Source of the DNA: Paractinoplanes toevensis
GTDB lineage: Bacteria > Actinomycetota > Actinomycetes > Mycobacteriales > Micromonosporaceae
NCBI RefSeq assembly: GCF_018332695.1
Contig: NZ_BOQN01000038.1
Location: 186,001-250,000 of the forward strand
Direction: 5' to 3'
DNA length: 64,000 nt
The notes under the pieces were generated by a model, which had not been told where the DNA came from, made no database searches, and was given only the letters and a program-made list of their open reading frames with translations. Within the stretch, counting starts at the first letter, position 1. Each line of letters begins with the position of its first letter. The translations under genes were made by a program, and so were the position numbers. Below, piece by piece: positions 16,709 through 23,917 of the stretch.

Positions 16709-17749
16709 TCAATCGAAGACGAGTACGGGTTTGATCGCTGTCCCGTCGCGCATGGCGGACACCGCGCCGGCGATGTTCTCGAAGGCGAACGTGGTGATCA
16801 GGCGGTCGATCGGCAGGGCGCCGCCGCGGTGGAGGTCGATGAGCTGCGGGATGAAGGCGTGCGGGTCCGAGTCGCCTTCGAGTACGCCGTGGATGCGGGC
16901 GCCGGAGTTCATCACCTTCATGATGTCGAACGTGACCTCGTGGCCGATGCCGACGATGGCCAGGTTGCCCAGCGGGCGCAGCGCGGCGAGGGCGCTGGTC
17001 AGCATCTCGGGACGGCTGGTCGTGTCGACGATGTGGTGGAACCGGCCGCTCATCCCGGTGGCCTTCGCGCCGAGCTCGAGGGCGAGGGTGGTCCGGGCGG
17101 CGATCGGGTCGACTGCGGTGACCTCGCACCCGGCCGCGACGCCGGCCATCACCGCGCTGAGGCCCACCCCGCCGCAGCCGATCACCAGCAGCGACTCGCC
17201 CGGCTCGGGGCGCAGCCGGTTGAGGACCGTACCGGCGCCGGTCTGCACGCTGCAGCCGAGCGGGGCGGCGACGGTGGCCGGCAGGTCGGCCGGGACGCGG
17301 ACGGTGTTGCGCTGGTGGGCGATCGCGTATGTCGCGAAGCTGGACTGGCCGAAGAAACCGCCGTGCACGGGGGAGCCGCCGCGGGACAGCGGGGTGCTGC
17401 CGTCGCCGCGGCCGCCGGACGCGTTGAGGGCTCGCGCGGCCCGGCAATAGGCGGGCCGGCCGGTCGTGCACTGCTCGCAGGTGCCGCAGCTGTGGAAGGT
17501 CAGGCAGACGTGGTCGCCGGGGGCCAGGCCGGTCACCTCGGCGCCGATCGCTTCGATGACGCCGGCGCCCTCGTGGCCGAAGACCATCGGGGTCCGCGGC
17601 CAGACCGCCTGCATGGTGAGGTCGGTGTGGCAGAGGCCGGCCGCGGTGACCTTCACCAGTACTTCGTGCGGCTGCGGGTCCGCCAGGTCGAGGTCCTGGA
17701 CGACGAACGGACCGCCGGTGGTCTCGGTGACGGCGGCCCGGATCCGCAT
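16709..17749 (-). CDS. zinc-dependent alcohol dehydrogenase (MDR family)
   Basis: A 346-residue NAD(P)-dependent medium-chain dehydrogenase. Catalytic zinc ligands are visible (AAGLCHTDLT, FGHEGAGVIE, and a cysteine in PLGCSVQTGAGTV). The structural zinc cluster CGTCEQCTTGRPAYC is complete, and the Rossmann motif GCGGVGLSAVMAG follows. The pattern is closest to aryl/benzyl-alcohol or mycothiol/class-III-like dehydrogenases. It starts one base into the stop of the GXWXG gene (TGATG), in an operon led by a TetR regulator. That suggests inducible oxidation or reduction of a xenobiotic alcohol or aldehyde. The exact substrate is unknown. Confidence 0.85.
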   Translation of the reverse strand: MRIRAAVTETTGGPFVVQDLDLADPQPHEVLVKVTAAGLCHTDLTMQAVWPRTPMVFGHEGAGVIEAIGAEVTGLAPGDHVCLTFHSCGTCEQCTTGRPAYCRAARALNASGGRGDGSTPLSRGGSPVHGGFFGQSSFATYAIAHQRNTVRVPADLPATVAAPLGCSVQTGAGTVLNRLRPEPGESLLVIGCGGVGLSAVMAGVAAGCEVTAVDPIAARTTLALELGAKATGMSGRFHHIVDTTSRPEMLTSALAALRPLGNLAIVGIGHEVTFDIMKVMNSGARIHGVLEGDSDPHAFIPQLIDLHRGGALPIDRLITTFAFENIAGAVSAMRDGTAIKPVLVFD

Positions 17750-18198
17750 CACTTCTCCAGGATGAAGTAGTAGAAGAGGCCGGCGTTTCCCTTGACGTTC
17801 ATGATGCCCATCAGGGTGTCGTCGTCGACCCGCTTGAAGTGGTCGAACACCGGCCGGCCGTCGTAGACCATGGTCGCGGTGACCTCGCCACGGAACTCGA
17901 CGTTCCACAGGCTGGCCTCGCCCTTGCCGAGCTCGATGTTGGAATACAGCTCGCCGTCGGGGCCGCGGCAGATCAGCGGTTTCGCGTCGGACACGCTCAC
18001 GAAGGTCTTGCCGTGCCACCCGGCCTTCGCCAACTGGCCGTTGAGCGGGTGGCCGGTGTCGAACTCGCTGCCCCGCCACGCGCCGAGGATCTCCTCGGCG
18101 CGGACCGGGCCGAGTGCGGCCCAGACCTCGTCGAGCTCCGCGGTGGGAATCGGGCCGTCCTGGTGGCGCAGCGCCGTGAACCGGGCTTGAGCATCCAT
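17749..18198 (-). CDS. GXWXG / DUF4334 domain protein
   Basis: A 149-residue cytoplasmic protein made of an N-terminal GXWXG domain (EEILGAWRGSEFDTGHPLNGQLAKAGWHGKTF) and a C-terminal DUF4334 domain (FRGEVTATMVYDGRPVFDHFKRVDDDTLMGIMN). The two domains are usually found together, often beside dehydrogenases and TetR regulators; the biochemical role is not established. The ATG at 18198 lies 6 nt after a -10-like TAAATT on the minus strand, so the transcript may be leaderless. A TetR-type palindrome overlaps this promoter. Confidence 0.82.
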   Translation of the reverse strand: MDAQARFTALRHQDGPIPTAELDEVWAALGPVRAEEILGAWRGSEFDTGHPLNGQLAKAGWHGKTFVSVSDAKPLICRGPDGELYSNIELGKGEASLWNVEFRGEVTATMVYDGRPVFDHFKRVDDDTLMGIMNVKGNAGLFYYFILEK

Positions 18199-18226
18199 CC
18201 TGACAATTTATGCCGGAAGTGTCAGG
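18199..18226. promoter_or_regulatory. candidate TetR operator over the GXWXG-adh promoter
   Basis: Perfect 7-bp inverted arms CCTGACA (18199-18205) and TGTCAGG (18220-18226) with a 14-bp spacer lie immediately upstream of the ATG at 18198. On the minus strand TTGCAA and TAAATT with a 16-bp spacer make a plausible promoter, so a bound repressor would cover it. Confidence 0.6.
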
Positions 18227-18728
18227 TTGCAAGGGTGGCGAGTCGGCGCAGGTAGGTCCGCCGCTCCTCGACGCCGTAGGGCGCCAGGCTGATCCCCTTC
18301 GCGGCGTAGAAGAGGACCGCGGCATCCGCGTCCGGTGCCGCCGCCCGGATCGCGTCGAGGAAGCGTTTCTCGTGCTGCGCCCACAGGTCGCCGGCTCGTT
18401 GCTGCACCTCGTCGATCAGTTCGAAGAAGTGTTCCGTGCCGCCCTTCGGGCCGGGTGTGTGCAGGGCCAGCACGGCGTCCAGCAGCGCGTCGATCGGCCG
18501 CGTGGCGACCCGGGCGGCCGCCTCGGCCGCCTCGGCGTTGCGGTCCAGCAGCCACCGGGTCATCTCCCGGAAGACCGCCTCCTTGTTCGCGAAGTACTGG
18601 TACAGCGCGGGCCGGGACATATCGGCGGCCTGGGCGATCGCTTCCATGGACGTACGCCGGTAGCCGTGCCGGGCGAAGGTGGCCGCCGCCGCCTTCATGA
18701 TCCGGGTGTGCCGATCGGAGGTTGTCAC
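18222..18728 (-). CDS. TetR-family transcriptional regulator
   Basis: A 168-residue TetR regulator. The N-terminal helix-turn-helix (ATFARHGYRRTSMEAIAQAADMSRPALYQYFANKEAVF) is standard; the C-terminal ligand domain is somewhat short. The GTG at 18728 gives the usual short N-terminus (TTSDRHTRIMKAAAATF); upstream in-frame starts add an atypical extension. It is the first gene of a unit with the GXWXG protein and an alcohol dehydrogenase, 23 bp apart, and probably represses them through the palindrome at 18199-18226. The inducer is unknown. Confidence 0.87.
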   Translation of the reverse strand: MTTSDRHTRIMKAAAATFARHGYRRTSMEAIAQAADMSRPALYQYFANKEAVFREMTRWLLDRNAEAAEAAARVATRPIDALLDAVLALHTPGPKGGTEHFFELIDEVQQRAGDLWAQHEKRFLDAIRAAAPDADAAVLFYAAKGISLAPYGVEERRTYLRRLATLAT

Positions 18729-18732
18729 ATTA

Positions 18733-18747
18733 GGGACCTTAGGCCCC
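18733..18747. promoter_or_regulatory. inverted repeat at the TetR gene start
   Basis: GGGACCTTAGGCCCC is a near-perfect 15-bp inverted repeat (one mismatch), 5 bp upstream of the GTG start. It could be an autoregulatory site. It does not resemble the palindrome at 18199-18226, so the same protein may not bind both. Confidence 0.3.
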
Positions 18748-18835
18748 TTGTTTTTTCTGAGAATTCTGTGATCCATCTGTGGCCCCGCCCCGTACTGACT
18801 CCCAACAGCGCGTGTCGATCGCCGAGGAGGCACTG

Positions 18836-19621
18836 ATGTTCGGGTGGCGTCGTGTGTGGGGTCCGGCGATCGCGGTCATCGCGCTCGTCCTGCTCGACTC
18901 GGGACGGGCCCTCGCCGCTGAGCCCGGCGTCCCGGTGCCCCCCGGCGAGCTGCTCCAGGACACCAACGAGGGCGACGTCTCCGAGGCCGACATCGACTTC
19001 GTGATCAAGGTGCGGCTGGCCGGCCTGTGGGAGATCCCGGCCGGCGAGATGGCCCAGAAGCAGTCGAAGAACACCGGGATCCAGAAAATCGGCAAGACCA
19101 TCGCCGGCCAGCACGTCGTGCTCGACCAGCTGGACCGGGCGGCCGCCAAGAAGCTCGGCATCAAGATCCCCAGCCAGCCGAACAAGGACCAGCAGGGCTG
19201 GCTCGCCGAGATGCGCGACGCGCAGGGCGAGGAGTTCGACCAGATCTACATCGACCGGCTCCGCGCCGCCCACGGCAAGATCTTCCCGGCGATCGCGACG
19301 ATCCGGACCTCGACCCGCAACGACACCGTGCGCAAGCTCGCGCAGCAGGCCAACCAGTTCGTCATGACGCACCTGACGCTGTTGGAGAGCAGCGGCATCG
19401 TCGACTACGCGGCGCTGCCGACCGCCCCGCCGCCGGCCGCCGCCACCAGCGCCCCGCCCACCGCCGCGGCGCTCAATGCGGTCGCCGAGACCCGGTCGCT
19501 GGGCGGCAACCGGAACCTGATCCTGGGGGTGCTCGGCGCCGTGGTGGCCGCCGGAGCGTTCCTGACCTGGCGGATGATCGGTGGCCGGCGCCGCCCGCCC
19601 CGCCGCCGCTACCACTACTGA
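18836..19621 (+). CDS. secreted DUF4142 protein with C-terminal membrane anchor
   Basis: A 261-residue protein. A signal peptide (WGPAIAVIALVLLDSGRALA) is followed by a ferritin-like four-helix DUF4142 domain (~40-180: DIDFVIKVRLAGLWEIPAGEMAQKQ...HVVLDQLDRAAAKK...FVMTHLTLLESSG). Then come an Ala/Pro linker, a transmembrane helix (NLILGVLGAVVAAGAFLTW) and a basic tail. Such proteins are envelope proteins of unknown function. The ATG at 18836 has CGAGGAGG five nt upstream. It is divergent from the TetR operon and precedes the aminotransferase gene by 40 bp, with a small CCCGACT/AGTCGGG hairpin at 19638-19658. Confidence 0.8.
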   Translation: MFGWRRVWGPAIAVIALVLLDSGRALAAEPGVPVPPGELLQDTNEGDVSEADIDFVIKVRLAGLWEIPAGEMAQKQSKNTGIQKIGKTIAGQHVVLDQLDRAAAKKLGIKIPSQPNKDQQGWLAEMRDAQGEEFDQIYIDRLRAAHGKIFPAIATIRTSTRNDTVRKLAQQANQFVMTHLTLLESSGIVDYAALPTAPPPAAATSAPPTAAALNAVAETRSLGGNRNLILGVLGAVVAAGAFLTWRMIGGRRRPPRRRYHY

Positions 19622-19661
19622 CCACTGGTTTTCCGGGCCCGACTAGGTCAGAGTCGGGACC

Positions 19662-21302
19662 ATGGACACCCCCATCATCCAGCGGATCCGCCGTGGCCTG
19701 ATCGGCGCCGGCGCGGTTCTCGACGGCCCGTACGGTCCCCGGCGCATCACCCACGCCGACTACACCGCCTCCGGGCAGGCCCTGGACTTCGTCGAGGACT
19801 TCATCCGGTCACGGGTGCTGCCCGGCTACGCCAACACGCACACCGAGGCGTCGGCGACCGGCGCGCAGACCGGCCTGCTGCGCGAGGAGGCGCGGGCCCT
19901 GGTCCACCGCAGTGTCGGGGCCGGCCCCGACGACGTCGTGCTGTTCTGCGGTTCGGGCGCCACCGCCGCGGTCAACAAGCTGGTCGCCCTGCTCGGCCTG
20001 CGCATCCCCGAGACCCTCGACGACCGGTACGACCTGTCGGCGCACATCCCGCGCGCGGACCGCCCGGTGATCTTCATCGGCCCCTACGAGCACCACTCCA
20101 ACGAGCTGCCCTGGCGCGAGTCGATCGCCGAGGTGGTGCCGATCGGCGCCGACGACAGCGGGCACGTCGACCTTCTCGATCTGGAAGAACGGCTTCGGGA
20201 GTACGCTTCCCGCCCGTTGCGCATCGGCGCCTTCTCCGCCGCGTCGAACGTCACCGGCATCCTCACCGATGTGACCGCGGTATCCGCGCTCCTGCGATCG
20301 CACGGCGCGCTCGCCGTGTGGGACTACGCGGCGGCCGGCCCCTACGTGCCGATCACCATGGCCGACAAGGACGCGGTGTTCCTGTCCCCGCACAAGTTCG
20401 CCGGCGGCCCGCAGACCCCCGGCGTGCTGGTGCTGCGCCGGGCGCTGATGACCAACCGCGTCCCGACCGTGCCCGGCGGCGGCACGGTCGCTTTCGTCGA
20501 CCCGGTCGGCCACAAATACCTGGACGACCCGGTGGCCCGGGAGGAAGGCGGCACCCCCGCCATCGTCGAGTCCATCCGGGCGGGCCTGGTCTTCCAGGTC
20601 AAGGACGAGGTCGGCACCGACGTGATCGGCGCCCGCGAGCACGAGCTGTGGCAGCGCCTGCTGACCCGCTGGGCCTCGGTCCCGGGCATCGAGATCCTTG
20701 GCGACCTGCACGCCGACCGGCTGCCGATCGTCTCGTTCCAGATCCGGGCGAGTTCCCGCTACCTGCACCACAACTTCGTGGTGGCGCTGCTCAACGACCT
20801 GTTCGGCATCCAGGTGCGCGGCGGTTGCTCCTGCGCCGGCCCGTACGGCCACCGCTTGCTCGGCATCGACGACGCCCACTCCCGCGAGTTCCGCGACGAG
20901 ATCGCCAAGGGCTGGGAGGGCATCAAGCCGGGCTGGTCACGGCTGAACCTCGGCTACTTCATCTCCGACGCGGTGGCCGACTACCTGGCCGACGCGGTGG
21001 CCCTGATCGCCGAACACGGCGAGCGCATGCTGCCCGACTACCGCTTCGACCCGCACACCGCCCGCTGGACCCACGTCGCCCACCCCGGCCCGCGCGTCCA
21101 CCTGACCGACCTGCGCCTGGACGCCGGCCCGGCCCCGGCCCTCGAGCCGCTCGGCGAGGAGGTGCTGCCCGCTCACCTGGCCGAGGCCCGCCACCTGATG
21201 GAGTCCCGCTGCGACCCGGTCGACGGCTCAGCGCCGGGCCTGCCCCCGAGCGTCGAGAAGCTCCGCTGGTTCCTCCTCCCGGACGCCTGCCTGGCCGGAT
21301 AA
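19662..21302 (+). CDS. PLP-dependent class V aminotransferase / cysteine desulfurase-like enzyme
   Basis: A 546-residue fold-type I PLP enzyme. Visible are the PLP-phosphate region FCGSGATAAVNKLV, the schiff-base lysine segment FLSPHKFAGGPQTPGVLV and a cysteine-containing loop RGGCSCAGPYGH, as in NifS/SufS-like enzymes. The protein is about 130 residues longer than SufS (about 410), with a C-terminal extension from ~430. The product may be a cysteine desulfurase or another lyase/aminotransferase; the substrate is not clear. No suf, thiamine or molybdopterin genes are adjacent. It ends at a perfect hairpin (21306-21331). Confidence 0.8.
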   Translation: MDTPIIQRIRRGLIGAGAVLDGPYGPRRITHADYTASGQALDFVEDFIRSRVLPGYANTHTEASATGAQTGLLREEARALVHRSVGAGPDDVVLFCGSGATAAVNKLVALLGLRIPETLDDRYDLSAHIPRADRPVIFIGPYEHHSNELPWRESIAEVVPIGADDSGHVDLLDLEERLREYASRPLRIGAFSAASNVTGILTDVTAVSALLRSHGALAVWDYAAAGPYVPITMADKDAVFLSPHKFAGGPQTPGVLVLRRALMTNRVPTVPGGGTVAFVDPVGHKYLDDPVAREEGGTPAIVESIRAGLVFQVKDEVGTDVIGAREHELWQRLLTRWASVPGIEILGDLHADRLPIVSFQIRASSRYLHHNFVVALLNDLFGIQVRGGCSCAGPYGHRLLGIDDAHSREFRDEIAKGWEGIKPGWSRLNLGYFISDAVADYLADAVALIAEHGERMLPDYRFDPHTARWTHVAHPGPRVHLTDLRLDAGPAPALEPLGEEVLPAHLAEARHLMESRCDPVDGSAPGLPPSVEKLRWFLLPDACLAG

Positions 21303-21305
21303 GCG

Positions 21306-21331
21306 TGATGGAGGCCCGAGGGCCTCCATCA
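21306..21331. terminator. bidirectional terminator hairpin between convergent genes
   Basis: TGATGGAGGCCC (21306-21317) and GGGCCTCCATCA (21320-21331) are perfectly complementary, giving about 11-12 bp of stem with a tiny loop. It lies between the aminotransferase stop (21302) and the convergent secreted-protein stop (21348). No U-tract is present. Confidence 0.75.
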
Positions 21332-21347
21332 GCACTTACCGCTCTCG

Positions 21348-21659
21348 TCAGTGTCGCGGCCGAGGCCAGTTCTGACCTTGACCCTGGTCCTGCCAGTGAT
21401 CGTTGTCGTCGTCTCCGGACGTCAGGGCCCACATGCCCCGGTACGGGCCGAACCGGACCGGGTTGCACTCCGGGTCGTCCCAGTGACGCTGGCCCATCCG
21501 AGCGACCCAGAAGCAGTCGGACCGGTTGTCGAAGTAGGCAATCACGTCGTCGTCGTGGCCGGGCGGTGGCGCCGGACTTGCCTGCGCCGGGGCCGCGCCG
21601 ATTACCGCGGTCATGATTCCGGCGCCGAGCAGCATCGACAGCTTTGTCGTGGTGCGCAT
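21348..21659 (-). CDS. small secreted hypothetical protein
   Basis: A 103-residue protein with a clear Sec signal peptide (MRTTTKLSMLLGAGIMTAVIG, cleavage after AQA). The mature part of about 75 residues is rich in Asp, Trp, Gln and Pro, and contains two cysteines (SDCFWVARMG, DPECNPVRFG) that may form a disulfide. I recognise no family. It stands alone, convergent with the aminotransferase gene across a hairpin. Confidence 0.65.
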   Translation of the reverse strand: MRTTTKLSMLLGAGIMTAVIGAAPAQASPAPPPGHDDDVIAYFDNRSDCFWVARMGQRHWDDPECNPVRFGPYRGMWALTSGDDDNDHWQDQGQGQNWPRPRH

Positions 21660-21784
21660 GTCGCGTCCTTCCTATTCATGACATGGACCCGACCACCCGA
21701 CCACGCGGCGCCCGGAGGCGTGTGCCGAACGGCGCTTTTGCCACATCCAACGCCGGAGAGGAGGACAATCAACCCTCTCCGGGC

Positions 21785-22009
21785 TCAGGCGCCCGAGGCG
21801 CGCTTGTCGGCCTCGTGGTCGGCCTCGCCGACCGGTACGCCGTCGGTGTCCCGAGCGCCGTGGGCCGGATCGGCGTCGGCGCCCGATCGGGCCGCGTCGG
21901 CCTCGGCGTCGGCCGCGCCGACCGGGGTGCCGGCCCTGGTCTCGTCGTCGTCGCTGGTCAGGTCCGCGGCCAGCGCGGCCGGGACCAGCGGGTTCTGCGG
22001 GGTGGTCAT
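21785..22009 (-). CDS. small acidic hypothetical protein
   Basis: A 74-residue, very acidic, Ala/Asp-rich protein (TSDDDETRAGTPVGAADAEAD...), likely disordered. A good AAGGAG ribosome site lies 6 nt before the ATG at 22009 and overlaps the stop codon of the upstream gene, which argues that it is really translated in a two-gene unit. Function unknown. Confidence 0.6.
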   Translation of the reverse strand: MTTPQNPLVPAALAADLTSDDDETRAGTPVGAADAEADAARSGADADPAHGARDTDGVPVGEADHEADKRASGA

Positions 22010-22018
22010 GGCTGCTCC

Positions 22019-22198
22019 TTACTGCCCGGTGTCGCCCTCGCCGGTGCGTTTCTGCGCCTCGTCGACGCCGCGGTCGACCTGCTTCGAGTACTTGTCGCCG
22101 GTGCGCTGGTCGACCTGGTCGCCGGCCTTTTCCAGGCCCTGGTCGACCTGCTCGTCGTGCTCGTCGGCGAAGTCCTTCGCCTTGTCCAGGAAGCCCAT
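22019..22198 (-). CDS. MT0933-like 'antitoxin' family small protein
   Basis: A 59-residue protein: MGFLDKAKDFADEHDEQVDQ, then GLEKAGDQVDQRTGDKYSKQVDRGVD. This is the pattern of the MT0933/Rv0909 family, named antitoxin in mycobacteria but widespread as a lone, LEA-like amphipathic helical protein. The ATG at 22198 has AGGAG about 7 nt upstream. No toxin gene lies beside it; its partner here is the small acidic protein 9 bp downstream. A general stress role is more likely than a toxin-antitoxin system, but this is inference. Confidence 0.75.
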   Translation of the reverse strand: MGFLDKAKDFADEHDEQVDQGLEKAGDQVDQRTGDKYSKQVDRGVDEAQKRTGEGDTGQ

Positions 22199-22415
22199 CT
22201 GAAACTCCTGTTCCTTCAGTGGTCTCAACAGACTCCGGGTGCCCCGGCGGTCCGCCGCGAAACCTCAGGTCAGGTCACGAAGGACCGGGCCGGCTCTCCG
22301 GTCGCGAAGGCGGCGAGGTCGCGGCCGCTCATCACCCAGAAGAACACCGGGCCGATCCGGCTCGGCGCGGCCCGGGGGCTTGTCGAGGACCTGCTGAGCG
22401 GAGCCTACGGCTCGA

Positions 22416-22421
22416 TATAGT
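22416..22421 (+). promoter_or_regulatory. possible -10 element upstream of the histidine kinase gene
   Basis: TATAGT followed by an A-rich stretch is unusual in this GC-rich region and lies 34 bp before the kinase ATG (22455). No good -35 is seen. The rest of 22199-22454 shows no convincing gene. Confidence 0.35.
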
Positions 22422-22454
22422 GAAAAAATAGTACTCAAACGGCTTTTTCGGCTC

Positions 22455-23600
22455 ATGGGGATCGGGCCGCGTGCGGCGGCCCGGCAGGCCTGTGCGCTCT
22501 TTCTGCTCGCCGGGCTGCTCGGGTTCGCCGGCATCGCCAACGACCCGGGCAACGCCGGGCGGCTGCTGGTGGTGGCGGGCTGCGACTTCGTGCTCGCGCT
22601 GGCCGCCCTGGCGGTGCCGTGGGAACGCACCGGACCGAACGCGCCGGCTCTGCTCGGGTTGTTCGGCTTCGCCGTTCTCGGGCTGTCGACCTGGTCGTTC
22701 GGCGGCATCGCGGCCGGCACCGGGCCGTTCCTGGTGCTGCTCTACGCCTGGGCGGCGCTGCACTTCTCGCGCTGGATCCTGCTCGCCTACATCCTGCCGG
22801 CCACCGCCGCGTACCTCGTGCCGTTGATTTTGACCCACCAGCCGCCGATGGTGGTCAGCAGCGCCTTCATCTTCATGCCGATCGCGGTCGCGGTCGCCCT
22901 GCTGATCGAGGCGCAGGCCCGCCACCTGCGCGATGACCGGGCCCGGCTGGCCCGGATCGAGCAGTGGCGGTCGGCCATGGTCAACACGCTCGCCCACGAC
23001 GTGCGGTCACCGCTGTCGACCGTACGGATGACTCTTGAAGAATTGAAGGAGAGCGCGACCGGGCACGAGGAGCGGATGGTCGATGCCGCCCTGCGGCAGA
23101 CCGCCCGGGTTTTCCGCCTGGCCGACGGCCTGCTCGACATGCAGCGGATCGACAGCACCGGCCACCTCAAGCTGGACCGGCGGCGGCAGCCGGCCCGGCT
23201 CCTCGTCCAGGACGCCCTCGCCTACGTGCGCACCGACCGGGAACTGGTCGTCGAGGTGCCCGGTGACCTGATGGTCTGCGTCGACAAGCAGCGATTCGAG
23301 CAGGTTCTGATCAACCTGGTCGGCAACGCCCTGCGGTACGGCAAGCCGCCGGTGGTGATCTGCATGGCGCGCGACGGCGGGATGGACCGGCTCGAGGTGC
23401 GCGACCACGGTCCGGGCATCCCGGACGAGCTGCGTACCACTCTTTTCGGACAGTTCGCCGTCGGCGGCCCGGAGGGGGTCGGGCTCGGACTGTGGATCGT
23501 GCGCCAGCTCGCCGTCGCGCACGGTGGCGACGCGGTGGCCGAGGCCCGAGATCCCGGCGTGGCCATGGTGATCACGTTTCCGTCCGCGCAGCCCGGGTAA
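22455..23600 (+). CDS. orphan membrane sensor histidine kinase
   Basis: A 381-residue kinase. The N-terminal third has about five or six hydrophobic segments and no large extracellular domain. The HisKA domain carries the phospho-acceptor in NTLAHDVRSPLSTVRMTLEEL (~residue 183). The ATPase domain has the N box (LINLVGNALRYG), G1 (DHGPGIPDEL) and G2 (GVGLGLWIVRQLA). No response regulator is next to it, so the partner must be elsewhere. The start lacks a ribosome site; the ATG at 22455 gives the membrane region intact. The small DUF3072 gene follows after 29 bp and may be co-transcribed. Confidence 0.85.
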   Translation: MGIGPRAAARQACALFLLAGLLGFAGIANDPGNAGRLLVVAGCDFVLALAALAVPWERTGPNAPALLGLFGFAVLGLSTWSFGGIAAGTGPFLVLLYAWAALHFSRWILLAYILPATAAYLVPLILTHQPPMVVSSAFIFMPIAVAVALLIEAQARHLRDDRARLARIEQWRSAMVNTLAHDVRSPLSTVRMTLEELKESATGHEERMVDAALRQTARVFRLADGLLDMQRIDSTGHLKLDRRRQPARLLVQDALAYVRTDRELVVEVPGDLMVCVDKQRFEQVLINLVGNALRYGKPPVVICMARDGGMDRLEVRDHGPGIPDELRTTLFGQFAVGGPEGVGLGLWIVRQLAVAHGGDAVAEARDPGVAMVITFPSAQPG

Positions 23601-23629
23601 TGGCACGGATGTTCGAAGGGAGAGATCAC

Positions 23630-23815
23630 ATGACGGACATCGCGAAGGACCCGGCCGAGTGGAGCACGGGTGACGAGCCGGCCACCGCGTCGCAGGAGTC
23701 CTATCTGCACACCCTGGCCACCGAGGCCGGCGAGGAAGCCCCCGACGGCCTGACCAAGGCCGACGCATCCCGGAAGATCGACGAACTTCAGGAGAAAACG
23801 GGCCGCGGGCGGTAA
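23630..23815 (+). CDS. DUF3072 family small protein
   Basis: A 61-residue protein. The C-terminal part (PATASQESYLHTLATEAGEE then APDGLTKADASRKIDELQ) is the DUF3072 motif: two short helices with a conserved Q-x-x-Y-L-x-x-L and T-K-A-x-A-S. The preceding short segment (DIAKDPAEWSTGDE) is typical of actinobacterial members. AGGGAGAG lies about 7 nt before the ATG. Function unknown; it may bind nucleic acid or stress proteins, but I have no direct evidence. Confidence 0.78.
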   Translation: MTDIAKDPAEWSTGDEPATASQESYLHTLATEAGEEAPDGLTKADASRKIDELQEKTGRGR

Positions 23816-23917
23816 TTTCCCCTTCCACTGCTCGACGCCGTGCGGTGTGATTGACCGGGCTCGCTATCATCGCGAGCCCGGCGGTCGTGCGCCAAGTCAC
23901 GGGGTGGTGGTATTGCG

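Noticed and set aside
22019..22198. Toxin-antitoxin system suggested by the MT0933-like protein
   Set aside because: No toxin gene lies next to it; its neighbour is a disordered acidic protein. The family is common as a lone stress-type protein.
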